Shown: positions 1 through 8,123 of the stretch, piece after piece | How positions within the stretch are numbered: the stretch's first letter is position 1 | How the letters are laid out: each line of letters opens with the position of its first letter | From: VAXT01 sp963698015 | Lineage (GTDB): Bacteria; Actinomycetota; Thermoleophilia; Gaiellales; Gaiellaceae | DNA: 64,000 nt | Assembly (NCBI GenBank): GCA_963698015.1 | Contig: OY969109.1 | Span: forward strand, 930,001 to 994,000 | Direction: 5' to 3' | Position numbers and translations under genes: made by a program | The notes under the pieces: model-generated | Databases searched by the model: none | What the model was told of the DNA's origin: nothing | What the model saw: only the letters and a program-made list of their open reading frames with translations

Positions 1-974
1 ATCCCCACGCGCCCGTGCATCTCGGGATGCGCGTCGAGGTAGAGCTCGAAGGCCCGAAAGCCGCGGACGACGTTCTTCGACGGGTCGGTCCGGTCGACCC
101 GCAGGATCAGGAACTCGGGCCGGCGCGACTCGAGCTCTGTCTCCAGTCGAAGCACCGGCTCGCTCTCTGCAAGCTCCTCGAACTCGGACGGGTCGACGGA
201 GATCGGGCGCGCGGCCACGAACGTCCGCCCGCCACCGAACGAGCAGATGCTCGAGTCGAAGTCGCACTCGGCGTCGAGCAGATCGCGGCTCGAGCGCAGG
301 AAGCTCCTGCGCCAGCGATTGGCGTGGAAGCCGACGACGTCGTTGGCGAGCAGCCCGTCGTGGATCGCGCGCCGGGTCCGGTCGGGCAGCACACGCCAGA
401 GGTTGGGCTCGGGCCACGGGATGTGCACGAAGTGGCCGAGGGCCGCGTCAGGGCGGGCGTCGCGGACGAACCGCGGCGCGAGATACAGGTGGTAGTCGTG
501 GAAGAAGACGGATGCGTCGGGCTGGGCGTCGAGCTCGAGCAGGACCGCGTCGGCGAACGCTCGGTTCACGGGGACGTACCCGTCGTCCCAGGCGTGATGG
601 AGCCCCGGGTCGATGTCCGGCGCGTACGCAAGCGCCCACAGGTAGTGCTGCAGGAACCAGAGCGTCGGGTTCGCGACCACGTTGTAGAACCAGTCGTACG
701 CCGCAGGGTCGTGCGAGACGAGCCGCAGCCGGTACGGAGAGCCGTCGCGCGCGACCTCCTCGATCGCGTCGCCGCCGGACTCCTCGGCGACCGCCCGGTC
801 CTCGTCGGTCATCGCGCTCGCGATCCAGGTCACGTCGTGGTGCGCGACCAGGCTCCGGAGCGCGGTGACGAGCCCGCCCCCTCCACGCCGCGCAAGGCGG
901 TTCCCGTCCTCGTCGCGGACAAACGACACCGGCCCGCGGTTGGAGACGACGATCAGCTTCCGGCGGAGCGCCAT
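1..974 (-). CDS. otsA: Trehalose-6-phosphate synthase (GT20), 3' end cut by window edge
   Basis: Transfers glucose from a nucleotide sugar to glucose-6-phosphate to make trehalose-6-phosphate in the cytoplasm. About 324 residues are visible, reading from an ATG at 974. The N-terminus MALRRKLIVVSNRGPVSF is the family start, with the SNRGP loop. The GGGLVTAL segment, the acceptor region around FFHDYHLYLAP and the FVHIPWPEP motif follow. Near the cut end, RVDRTDPSKN replaces the usual ERLDYSKG donor loop but keeps its Arg and Lys. The C-terminal part of the GT-B fold lies outside the window. It lies 16 nt downstream of treT on the same strand, so both trehalose routes are probably co-transcribed. 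Confidence 0.93.
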   Translation of the reverse strand, partial: MALRRKLIVVSNRGPVSFVRDEDGNRLARRGGGGLVTALRSLVAHHDVTWIASAMTDEDRAVAEESGGDAIEEVARDGSPYRLRLVSHDPAAYDWFYNVVANPTLWFLQHYLWALAYAPDIDPGLHHAWDDGYVPVNRAFADAVLLELDAQPDASVFFHDYHLYLAPRFVRDARPDAALGHFVHIPWPEPNLWRVLPDRTRRAIHDGLLANDVVGFHANRWRRSFLRSSRDLLDAECDFDSSICSFGGGRTFVAARPISVDPSEFEELAESEPVLRLETELESRRPEFLILRVDRTDPSKNVVRGFRAFELYLDAHPEMHGRVG

Positions 975-990
975 CGGCGCGGAGACTACG

Positions 991-2268
991 TCACGCGGCC
1001 GCGACGGTTTCGAGCGCCGTCTCGCCGAGATCGTTCCCGGCCAGCTGGTTGAAGAGCGCGAGCCAGTCGCGCAGCAGGCGCGGCATCAGGAACCGCTCTC
1101 GCACGTCTTCCTTCCCGCGCCGCCCGCGGCCCGCGACCGAGACCGGGTCGTCGAGGATCTCGCGGCACGCGTCGGCGCATTCCTCGGACGAGTCGACGAG
1201 CCAGCCCGTCTCCCCGTCCCTGATCTGGGCGACGATCCCTCCTGCACGGCCGCCGATCGTCGGCCTCGCCTTCCAGAGCGCCTCGGTCACGGTCAGGCCG
1301 AAGCCCTCGCGGATCGACTTCTGGATCACCGCCGATGAGTGCACCTGGAAGGCGTTCACCTCGACGGAGCCGATGTTGTTCAGGTTCGAGAGGATGAAGA
1401 TGTCCGGATCGCCGGCCGCGTGCGCGACGGTCCGGTTGTAGTAGTCCCAGCCCTCCGGGTCGTCGTGCGCCATCGAGCCGACGAGCGCGAGCTGCACCTC
1501 CGGGTGGGTCTGCCGGACCAGACGGTACGCGTCGATCACGCCGAGCGGGTCCTTCCAGGGGTCGAAGCGCGAGATCTGCGTCAGCAGGGGCCGCTCGAGG
1601 TGGATCCCGAACTGGTCGACGACGTACGAGGCGTCCTCGGCCGACAGCGCCATGTTCTTCGGCGTCAGCGGGTCGATCGCCGGCGGCCAGATCACCGCCT
1701 GCCTGAGCGCGACGTGGCGCGGCACGTACTGGGGCATGTGGAAGATCGCCGCCTCGTAGCGCTCGAGCGACGGCGCGAGGAAGCCGAGCACGTCCTGGTT
1801 CGGCGTCGAGAGGTCGATGTGACAGCGCCAGATCCAGTGCGCGTCCGAGTCGGGGAAGTGGTCGACCATCGCCGCCGGCTGCGGGTCGTGGACGATCACG
1901 TAGTCGTAGTCGTCCTCGAACCGCTCCGCGTTCAGCGCGTTGTAGCGCCGGAACGTGGCCTCCTGCTGCTTCGTGAGCCCGTGCGGGTCGCCCTGGAGCG
2001 CGTTGTGAATCGTCTTCGTGACGCCGAAGAACTCGTCCTCGCCGTGGATGATCCGCCACTCGACGTCCAGGCCGACATCCGCCATCAGCGGCACGAGCGC
2101 GTAGTTGATCTCGGCGACGCCGCCGCCGAACGCAGTCGCGGACAGGTGGACGATCCGCTTCCCCTGGAGCGGTTCGGCGAGACGCCGAATCTCCGTCATC
2201 AGACCACGCGACGCGAGCGACGCGTAGTCCGCCAGAGACTTATGTCCGACGTTGACGAGTTGGAGCAT
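991..2268 (-). CDS. treT: Trehalose glycosyltransferring synthase (GT4)
   Basis: TreT joins NDP-glucose and free glucose into trehalose in one reversible step. The 425-residue protein has the family N-terminus (MLQLVNVGHKSLADY), the AFGGGVAEINY glycine loop, the HDPQPAAM segment, the ISRFDPWKDP donor-site motif and the EX7E element REGFGLTVTE. Its length is typical. The ATG at 2268 is the first in frame. It is followed after 16 nt by otsA, so this cell has two independent trehalose-forming enzymes side by side, which suggests osmotic or desiccation protection. The family assignment is firm; the preferred donor (ADP- or UDP-glucose) cannot be read from sequence. Confidence 0.9.
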   Translation of the reverse strand: MLQLVNVGHKSLADYASLASRGLMTEIRRLAEPLQGKRIVHLSATAFGGGVAEINYALVPLMADVGLDVEWRIIHGEDEFFGVTKTIHNALQGDPHGLTKQQEATFRRYNALNAERFEDDYDYVIVHDPQPAAMVDHFPDSDAHWIWRCHIDLSTPNQDVLGFLAPSLERYEAAIFHMPQYVPRHVALRQAVIWPPAIDPLTPKNMALSAEDASYVVDQFGIHLERPLLTQISRFDPWKDPLGVIDAYRLVRQTHPEVQLALVGSMAHDDPEGWDYYNRTVAHAAGDPDIFILSNLNNIGSVEVNAFQVHSSAVIQKSIREGFGLTVTEALWKARPTIGGRAGGIVAQIRDGETGWLVDSSEECADACREILDDPVSVAGRGRRGKEDVRERFLMPRLLRDWLALFNQLAGNDLGETALETVAAA

Positions 2269-2331
2269 CGGCGGTTCCCGACGGGTTCAGCAAGATACCC
2301 CCCGCATCCTGCACGAGGAGCCGCTTCGCGA

Positions 2332-2772
2332 CTACTGCTCCAGGAATTTCACGAAGCGGAGACGGGACCCGGTGCCGTCGGCCTGCTTGCCGGCCTCGAA
2401 CTCGTCCGAGAGCGCCCGGATGATCGCGATCCCGAGCCCGCCCTCGGCGAGACCGTCTCCGAGCGGCCGATCGCCGGCGGCGTCGAACCCGGGACCGTCG
2501 TCCGCGACCTCCACGACGAGCCGATCAGACCGGAGCTCGTACACGACCTCGACTGTCCCCTCGCCGTCGTTGTAGCCGTGGCGTACGGAGTTCGTGCACG
2601 CCTCGGTCACCGCGAGCTTCAGGTCGCCGAGCGTCTCGTCGCTCAGCGGGCGCACGCCGGAGAGCCCGCTCAGCGCCAGGCGTACGAGCGTGATGTATTC
2701 GGCCTTCGCAGGAATCGACAGACGAACGGTCGGACTGCCCAGCGCGGCCGCGGGATGATCTTGCGTAGACAT
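2332..2772 (-). CDS. RsbW/SpoIIAB-like anti-sigma factor kinase (HATPase_c_2)
   Basis: A 146-residue single-domain GHKL ATPase of the serine-kinase anti-sigma type. The N box (LAVTEACTNSVRHGY), the G1 box (VADDGPGFD) and the G2 box (GGLGIAII) are all present, with no histidine phosphoacceptor or membrane part. Such proteins bind an alternative sigma factor or phosphorylate an STAS anti-anti-sigma factor. No sigma factor or STAS gene is adjacent, so the partner is unknown. It sits between treT and htrA on the same strand with gaps of about 50-60 nt. A role in stress signalling fits the neighbourhood but is inference. Confidence 0.82.
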   Translation of the reverse strand: MSTQDHPAAALGSPTVRLSIPAKAEYITLVRLALSGLSGVRPLSDETLGDLKLAVTEACTNSVRHGYNDGEGTVEVVYELRSDRLVVEVADDGPGFDAAGDRPLGDGLAEGGLGIAIIRALSDEFEAGKQADGTGSRLRFVKFLEQ

Positions 2773-2823
2773 CAGCTAGTGCCCTCTTGGTACCCGGGAA
2801 CCGGCTTCGTTAACGTCATCGGC

Positions 2824-4044
2824 TCAGGGATTCGTCTCGGCGTCGGGTCGTGCGCCGAGCTTCGCGGTCAGCGTCTTACGGGTCTCGCCCCGGACGACGG
2901 TCAGCCTGATCGTCTCGCCCGGGAGCCTGGAGCTGACGTCGCGCACGACCTCGTCCGCGCTGCGCACCGGACGTCCGTTGACGGCGACGATCACGTCTCC
3001 GCCACTGGTCACGTCGAGCCCGTTGAAGCTCTGCTCGTCGTTGCCTCCGTGCAGGCCGGCGTGGTCGGCCGGGCTGCCGCCTCGGACCTCGCCGACCATG
3101 GCGCCGCGGCTCACCGAGTACCCGAGGTGCCGTGCGAGCGTTGGCGTCAGGTCCTCGGTCGTCACTCCCAGGAATGCGTACACCACCTGGCCGGTCGCGA
3201 TCAGCTGCGCCATCGACCGCTTCGCCGCGTTGATCGGAACCGCAAAGCCGACGCCCTCGGCCCCACCGGAGTCGCTACGGATCTGAGCGTTGATCCCGAT
3301 CACGCGCCCGCGTGCGTCAAACAGCGGACCGCCCGAGTTCCCGTGCGTGATCGGAGCATCGGTCTGGATCGCGTCCACGACCTTGTACGAGGACGTCAGC
3401 GACGCGATCGAGCGGTGGATCGCCGACACGACCCCGACCGCAATCGAGTCCTCGTTACCGAACGGGCTGCCCATCGCGGCCACTGGATCACCCGGGCGCA
3501 CGCGTGACGAGTCGCCGAGCGGCACCGTGACAAGTCGGTGCGCGGCCGGATCGACCCTGAGCAGGGCCACGTCGTCGTAGCCGTCCCAGCCGACGATCTT
3601 CGCCTTGACCCGGTCGCCGTCCTTGAAGCCGATGAAGACGTCATGCGCCTCGCTCGGGTGGCTCGACTCGACGACGTCCGTGACCACGTGCGCGCTCGTC
3701 AGGATGTACCCCGTCGGTGTGACGACGAAGCCGGTGCCCTGCGCCTCCTGCTCGCCGGCATTGTCGAAGAACGCGAACACCGTCACGACCCCTGGCGAAC
3801 GCGCCGTGTAGATGCGCGTCGGGCTGAAGCCCTTCCCGCCGAGCGGCGACGAGCGCACGATCGGCTCGTTCTTGCTCGGGCCGAGCTCGTTCGCGATCGT
3901 GGGCACGTAGACGGTGGTCGTCTTCCGGTCCGTCAGCCCCGTGGCCGTAGCGAGAAGCAGGGCGACGACACCTCCCAGCAGCGCAGCTGCGAGCGCGATA
4001 ACGGCGATCGTTGGGCCCCGGCGCACGCGCCGAACTGTAGCCAC
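2824..4044 (-). CDS. htrA: HtrA/DegP-type membrane-anchored serine protease with PDZ domain
   Basis: A 406-residue envelope quality-control protease. One N-terminal membrane segment lies at residues 12-35. A trypsin-like domain follows with catalytic His119 (TSAHVV), Asp158 (YDDVALL) and Ser237 (GNSGGP), and then a C-terminal PDZ domain from about residue 290 (YAFLGVTTEDL ... VRGGSPADHAGL). The start is GTG at 4044 with a purine-rich GGAGC upstream. It lies directly downstream of a histidine kinase and response regulator, the order seen in mycobacterial mprA-mprB-pepD. An inverted repeat at 4063-4080 lies just before the start. The protease assignment is secure; control by the adjacent two-component pair is inference. 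Confidence 0.93.
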   Translation of the reverse strand: MATVRRVRRGPTIAVIALAAALLGGVVALLLATATGLTDRKTTTVYVPTIANELGPSKNEPIVRSSPLGGKGFSPTRIYTARSPGVVTVFAFFDNAGEQEAQGTGFVVTPTGYILTSAHVVTDVVESSHPSEAHDVFIGFKDGDRVKAKIVGWDGYDDVALLRVDPAAHRLVTVPLGDSSRVRPGDPVAAMGSPFGNEDSIAVGVVSAIHRSIASLTSSYKVVDAIQTDAPITHGNSGGPLFDARGRVIGINAQIRSDSGGAEGVGFAVPINAAKRSMAQLIATGQVVYAFLGVTTEDLTPTLARHLGYSVSRGAMVGEVRGGSPADHAGLHGGNDEQSFNGLDVTSGGDVIVAVNGRPVRSADEVVRDVSSRLPGETIRLTVVRGETRKTLTAKLGARPDAETNP

Positions 4045-4062
4045 CTCGGCTCCGTCCGCTCC

Positions 4063-4080
4063 GTTGTCTATTCTGACAAC
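4063..4080 (-). promoter_or_regulatory. Inverted repeat GTTGTC-N6-GACAAC upstream of htrA
   Basis: A perfect 6-bp inverted repeat with a 6-nt AT-rich spacer fills the 36-nt gap between the histidine kinase stop and the htrA start, 18-36 nt before the GTG. It could be an operator for the neighbouring OmpR-type regulator or overlap an htrA promoter. It lacks the GC-rich stem and T-tract of a terminator. Confidence 0.4.
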
Positions 4081-5499
4081 CTACTCGATCACCGGAGAGG
4101 AGGTGGCGGATGCTGCCGGAAGCCAGAAGGTGAAAACGGTGCGACCGGGCTCGGAGGAGAGCTCGATCTCGCCCTGCATCGCGACTGCGAGCTCGCGCGC
4201 GATCGCGAGGCCGAGGCCGCTGCCAGACGCGCGGCCCCCTGTGTCGCCGCGGTAGAAGCGCTCGAAGACCTGGACCGCCGCAGTCTCGGAGATGCCAGGG
4301 CCGTCGTCCTCGACGCTGAGCGCGACGCGGTCGCCGTTGCGACTCGCGCTCACGAGCACGTGCGTGCCCGCCGGCGTGTGCCGCAGGGCGTTCTCGACGA
4401 GGGCGCGGCCGACCTGGAGGATGCGTTGCTGGTCGCCGAGGCCGGTGGCGCTTCCATCGACACCGTCCCTCGACAGCTCGTGCCCGGTCCCCTGGGCACG
4501 CGAGTCGAACTCCTCGAGCAGGAGCTCGGTGACCTGCGCGAGATCGACGGGGTCGCGGTCGACGCGCAGGCGGCCCGCGTCCAGGCGGGAGAGGTCGAGC
4601 AGCTCGCCGGCGAGCTTCGTCAGCCGGTCGACCTGCTCGCGCATGCGCCCCAGGAACTCACGCCTGGTCGCGTCGTCGAGGTCCTCCTCGACGAGTAGCT
4701 CGAGGTGGCCGCCGAGTGAGAACAGCGGAGTCCGCAGCTCGTGGGACGCGTTGGCGATGAACTCGCGGCGGGCGTGCTCGAGGCCGGCGAGACGCTGGCG
4801 CATGCGGTCGAACGCACGCGCGAGCTGGCCGAGCTCGTCCGGGCTGGTGTCGACGATCGGCTCGTCGAACTTGCCGTTCGCAATGCGTTCGGCCGCGCGC
4901 TCGAGGCGTCGAATCCGACGCGCGAAGAGCCGCGCTCCGGCATAGCCCAGGAGCAATGCGGCCGCGAGAGCGAAGAGAGCGGAGATGAACAGGCGATGCT
5001 TGACGAGCTCGACGCTCCCGAGAGAGTCCTCGATCGAGTTCGAGACGAGGAAGACATACCTGCCGTCCGCCGAGGGCTGGGCAGCCTCTGCGAAGCGCCG
5101 ATCGCCCAACGTCACGACTCCTCGCTCGGAGTCCAGCGTGGTCGCTGCCTTCCGTGCGACCGGATCTGTGTCGGTGGCCAGCACCGTAGGCCCGCCGCCC
5201 TTGTCCGTAATCACGCTCAGGGACAGCGGCGCGTGGTTGTCGACTCGGAAGATCCTCACACGCGTGTTCGTGGCAGCCGCGTAGCTGGCCGCAAGGTCCT
5301 CCGAGGTGAACGTCGGAGTGAGCGTCGGCCACTGTGCTGCGACTTCCCCGGCGATTCCTGCGACCTGGTCCTGCCGCGAGCCGATGAGCCGGTCCTCGAG
5401 CGACGGCGTCACGATCAGGTAGACGAACGCGAGCACCGCGGCGACGACGAGCAGAAGCGCCAGGGCGAGGCGCGCGCCGACGGTCTGAAGATGTCTCAT
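4081..5499 (-). CDS. Sensor histidine kinase, MprB-like (HAMP-HisKA-HATPase)
   Basis: A 472-residue membrane sensor kinase. TM1 spans about residues 9-32, an extracytoplasmic domain of about 135 residues follows, and TM2 is at about 168-190. A HAMP linker (RRLERAAERIANG) precedes the HisKA box with phosphoacceptor His253 (NASHELRTPL). The ATPase domain has an N box (RALVENALRHTP), G1 (VEDDGPGI) and G2 (GSGLGLAIA). The start codon overlaps the response-regulator stop by 4 nt, and htrA follows 36 nt downstream. The ligand is unknown. The RR-HK-HtrA order suggests envelope-stress sensing similar to MprAB-PepD, which is an analogy and not proof. Confidence 0.92.
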   Translation of the reverse strand: MRHLQTVGARLALALLLVVAAVLAFVYLIVTPSLEDRLIGSRQDQVAGIAGEVAAQWPTLTPTFTSEDLAASYAAATNTRVRIFRVDNHAPLSLSVITDKGGGPTVLATDTDPVARKAATTLDSERGVVTLGDRRFAEAAQPSADGRYVFLVSNSIEDSLGSVELVKHRLFISALFALAAALLLGYAGARLFARRIRRLERAAERIANGKFDEPIVDTSPDELGQLARAFDRMRQRLAGLEHARREFIANASHELRTPLFSLGGHLELLVEEDLDDATRREFLGRMREQVDRLTKLAGELLDLSRLDAGRLRVDRDPVDLAQVTELLLEEFDSRAQGTGHELSRDGVDGSATGLGDQQRILQVGRALVENALRHTPAGTHVLVSASRNGDRVALSVEDDGPGISETAAVQVFERFYRGDTGGRASGSGLGLAIARELAVAMQGEIELSSEPGRTVFTFWLPAASATSSPVIE

Positions 5500-6194
5500 G
5501 CCTCGCGCAGCCGGTAGCCGGCGCCTCGCACCGTGAGAATCAGCTCTGGCTCGCTGGGATCTTCCTCCACCTTCTCGCGCAGGTGGCGAACGTGGACGTC
5601 GATCGTCCGCGGCTCTCGATAGGAGGAATCGCCCCAGATCGCCTGCAGGAGCGCGCGGCGGCTGAAGACCTTGCCGGGCTGGGCAACGAGCGTCCGCAGC
5701 AGCTCGAACTCGACGTACGTCAGCTCGAGCGAGCGGCCGTCGATCCTTGCCTCGCGGCGGTCGAGATCGAGATGGAGCGCTCCTGACTCGAGCGGCTCGG
5801 CTTCGGGAACGTCACGACGAGACGCGCCGGCTCTGCGCAGCAGGGCGCGGACACGGCTGCGGAACTCGCGGATCGAGAACGGCTTCGTGATGTAGTCGTC
5901 CGCGCCCAGCTCGAGGCCGAGGACCGTGTCGAACTCGTCGTCGCGGGCCGTGAGCATGATGATCGGCACCGAGCTCTCCGCGCGGAGCCGCTTGCAGACC
6001 TCGAGCCCGTCGAGCTTCGGCAGCATGATGTCGAGCACGACGAGGTCGACCGACTCCTCGGCGAAGCGCGAGAGCGCCTCTTCGCCGTCCCGCGCCGACA
6101 CGACCCGGAACCCGTCGCGCTCGAGCGGATAGGTCAGGAGCTTCTGGACAGAGTCCTCGTCGTCGACGAGGAGGATGGTCGAAGAGTCCGGCAT
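5496..6194 (-). CDS. OmpR/PhoB-family response regulator, MprA-like
   Basis: A 232-residue two-domain regulator. The receiver has the acidic pair Asp11-Asp12 (LLVDDED), phosphoacceptor Asp55 (LVVLDIMLPK), the IMLTAR threonine region and the KPF lysine. The winged-helix effector ends with the YRL signature (VRGAGYRL). I chose ATG 6194 because MPDSSTILLVDD is the family N-terminus; a GTG 39 nt upstream would add a non-conserved leader overlapping the likely divergent promoter. Its stop overlaps the kinase start by 4 nt. It diverges from the M28-like gene with only about 41 nt between the starts, so the two promoters must overlap or one message is leaderless. Confidence 0.92.
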   Translation of the reverse strand: MPDSSTILLVDDEDSVQKLLTYPLERDGFRVVSARDGEEALSRFAEESVDLVVLDIMLPKLDGLEVCKRLRAESSVPIIMLTARDDEFDTVLGLELGADDYITKPFSIREFRSRVRALLRRAGASRRDVPEAEPLESGALHLDLDRREARIDGRSLELTYVEFELLRTLVAQPGKVFSRRALLQAIWGDSSYREPRTIDVHVRHLREKVEEDPSEPELILTVRGAGYRLREA

Positions 6195-6235
6195 CCGACG
6201 TAATTGTGCCGGGGCCGGCCCTACTATTGCCACGC

Positions 6236-8116
6236 ATGGCCGCCCATCCGCCCTTCAGGGAACGGCGCCGGGCGCGTCCGGGATCGCTCGATCGGCCCGT
6301 CAACAGCCGCATGTACCGGGGCACATGGCTGCTCGTCGGCATCCCGCTGCTGATCGCCGCGTTCACGGTCTTCCACCCGCGGTCGCTGGACGCGCCGATA
6401 CTGCAACCGGACTTCGACGGGGCGACCGCGACGGAGACCGCGCGGGAGTTCGCGCGCATCAACCCGAATCGCGTTCCCGGCACTCAAGGAGGCCGTGACG
6501 CCGCCACTTGGGTCGCCCAGCGACTCGAACAGTACGGCCTGGACGTTGATCGCGAGCGTTTTCACGCGAAAATCCCCGGCCGGGGAGACGTCCAGCTCGA
6601 GAACCTGCTCGCGCTGCGCCAGGGCCGCTCGAACCAGCTGATCGTGGTCGTCGCGCACCGCGACAACACGGGTGCCAGCCCCGGGGCGAACGACAATGGG
6701 TCTGGCACTGCCACCTTGCTCGAGCTGGCGCGCTCGTACGCGACGCCGCAGGCTCCACCGCAGCCGCCACAGCCGAATCACACGATCCTCTTCCTCTCGA
6801 GCGACGGTGGTGCGTTCGGGGGCCTCGGCGTCGAGCACTTCATCACGCACTACCGCGATCGCGGTCGCGTCGTCGCCGTCGTCGATCTCGACGCGATCGC
6901 GGGAAACGGCCGGCCGCGCATCGTGTTCTCCGGCGACACGTCGAAATTCGCGTCAGCGGCCCTCGTGCGCACGGCGTCGGCGAGGCTTGCCGAGCAGACC
7001 GGCGCCGAGCCGACCTGGCCGCGCGCGTTTGCGCAGCTCCTCGACCTGGCCTTCCCGCTCAGCCTGTACGAGCAGGCGCCGTTCGTCGCACACGGCGTCG
7101 CGGCCGTCGCCCTCACCTCCGGCGGCGACCGCCCGCCGCCCGCCTTCGGCGACACGCCGGACCGCCTGAACGGCGCACGGTTGACCCGAATCGGCCGCTC
7201 GGGCCAAGCGCTCCTCGAGTCGTTAGACGACGACGTCGAGCTCGCGGAGGGGACGTCGAGCTACATCTACCTCGGGGGCCGCGCCGTCCGCGGCTGGGCG
7301 ATCGTCCTGATCCTCGTCACCGCCATGCTTCCGGCCCTGGCGGTGATCGTCGACCTGTTCGCACACCTGCGCCGGAGACATATCCCGCTCGCTCCGGCGC
7401 TCAGGAGCTACCGCACGCGGCTGCTGTTCTGGCTCTTCGCGGTGCTGCTCTTCGAGCTCTTCGCGCTCCTGGGAGCCTGGGCGACTGGGGCTGCTCGGCC
7501 GCTCGCGCCGGAGCTGTCGCCCGGAACACAGTGGCCGGTCGTCGCGCTGGTCGTGTACGGCTCCCTCCTGGCGCTCGGCTGGCTGTTCGGACGCGATCGG
7601 CTCGTCCCGAGACGGCCGTTGGCCGACGGTGAGGAGCTCTCGGGCCAGGTTGCGGCGCTCCTCGTGCTCGCCGTGCTCTCGCTCCTGATCGTGGCGATGA
7701 ACCCGTACGCCGTCATCTTCGTCCTGCCGTCCTTGCACGCGTGGATCTGGCTTGCCCAGACCCGAAACAGGCCGGCCCCGATCCAGCTGGCAGCGCTCGT
7801 CGGCGGCTTTCTCGGGCCGGTGCTCCTCGTCGGCTCGCTCGCGACACGCCTCGGACTCGGCCTCGACGCTCCGTGGTACCTCGCGCAGCTCGCAGCCGTC
7901 GGCTACGTGAAGCTCCCGACGCTGCTCGTCGGCGGCGCCTGGATCGCCGTCGCCGCCCAGCTGACCGCGATCACCGCGCGGCGCTACGCGCCGTATCCGA
8001 GCGCGGCCGAACGACCGCGGCTCGGGCCTGCGAGACGCCTGCTGCGCAGGGCGGTGCTGGCCTCCAGGAGCCGAAGACGCCCTGACGAGCAGCGACAGCG
8101 GGCTGTCGAGCCCTAG
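6236..8116 (+). CDS. M28-type peptidase domain fused to multi-pass membrane region, catalytic Glu pair missing
   Basis: A 626-residue protein. An N-terminal membrane segment (about residues 28-46) is followed by an M28 aminopeptidase-like domain (about 60-330), and then by about seven hydrophobic helices (about 345-600). The metal-ligand motifs VVAHRDN and GANDNGSG, and the later VVDLDAIAG, match M28. Where the family has a Glu-Glu pair (DGEEWGL type), this protein reads SSDGGAFGGLG, so the general base and one zinc ligand appear to be absent. The start ATG 6236 gives MAAHPPF; a GTG-type extension upstream is not conserved-looking. It may be a non-enzymatic binding or scaffold protein, or a diverged enzyme. 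The substrate is unknown. Confidence 0.72.
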   Translation: MAAHPPFRERRRARPGSLDRPVNSRMYRGTWLLVGIPLLIAAFTVFHPRSLDAPILQPDFDGATATETAREFARINPNRVPGTQGGRDAATWVAQRLEQYGLDVDRERFHAKIPGRGDVQLENLLALRQGRSNQLIVVVAHRDNTGASPGANDNGSGTATLLELARSYATPQAPPQPPQPNHTILFLSSDGGAFGGLGVEHFITHYRDRGRVVAVVDLDAIAGNGRPRIVFSGDTSKFASAALVRTASARLAEQTGAEPTWPRAFAQLLDLAFPLSLYEQAPFVAHGVAAVALTSGGDRPPPAFGDTPDRLNGARLTRIGRSGQALLESLDDDVELAEGTSSYIYLGGRAVRGWAIVLILVTAMLPALAVIVDLFAHLRRRHIPLAPALRSYRTRLLFWLFAVLLFELFALLGAWATGAARPLAPELSPGTQWPVVALVVYGSLLALGWLFGRDRLVPRRPLADGEELSGQVAALLVLAVLSLLIVAMNPYAVIFVLPSLHAWIWLAQTRNRPAPIQLAALVGGFLGPVLLVGSLATRLGLGLDAPWYLAQLAAVGYVKLPTLLVGGAWIAVAAQLTAITARRYAPYPSAAERPRLGPARRLLRRAVLASRSRRRPDEQRQRAVEP

Positions 8117-8123
8117 CTAGCAG

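Noticed and set aside
1339..3507. 722-codon open frame on the plus strand
   Set aside because: Antisense to treT, the RsbW-like gene and htrA, all with clear motifs; no recognisable protein on the plus strand.
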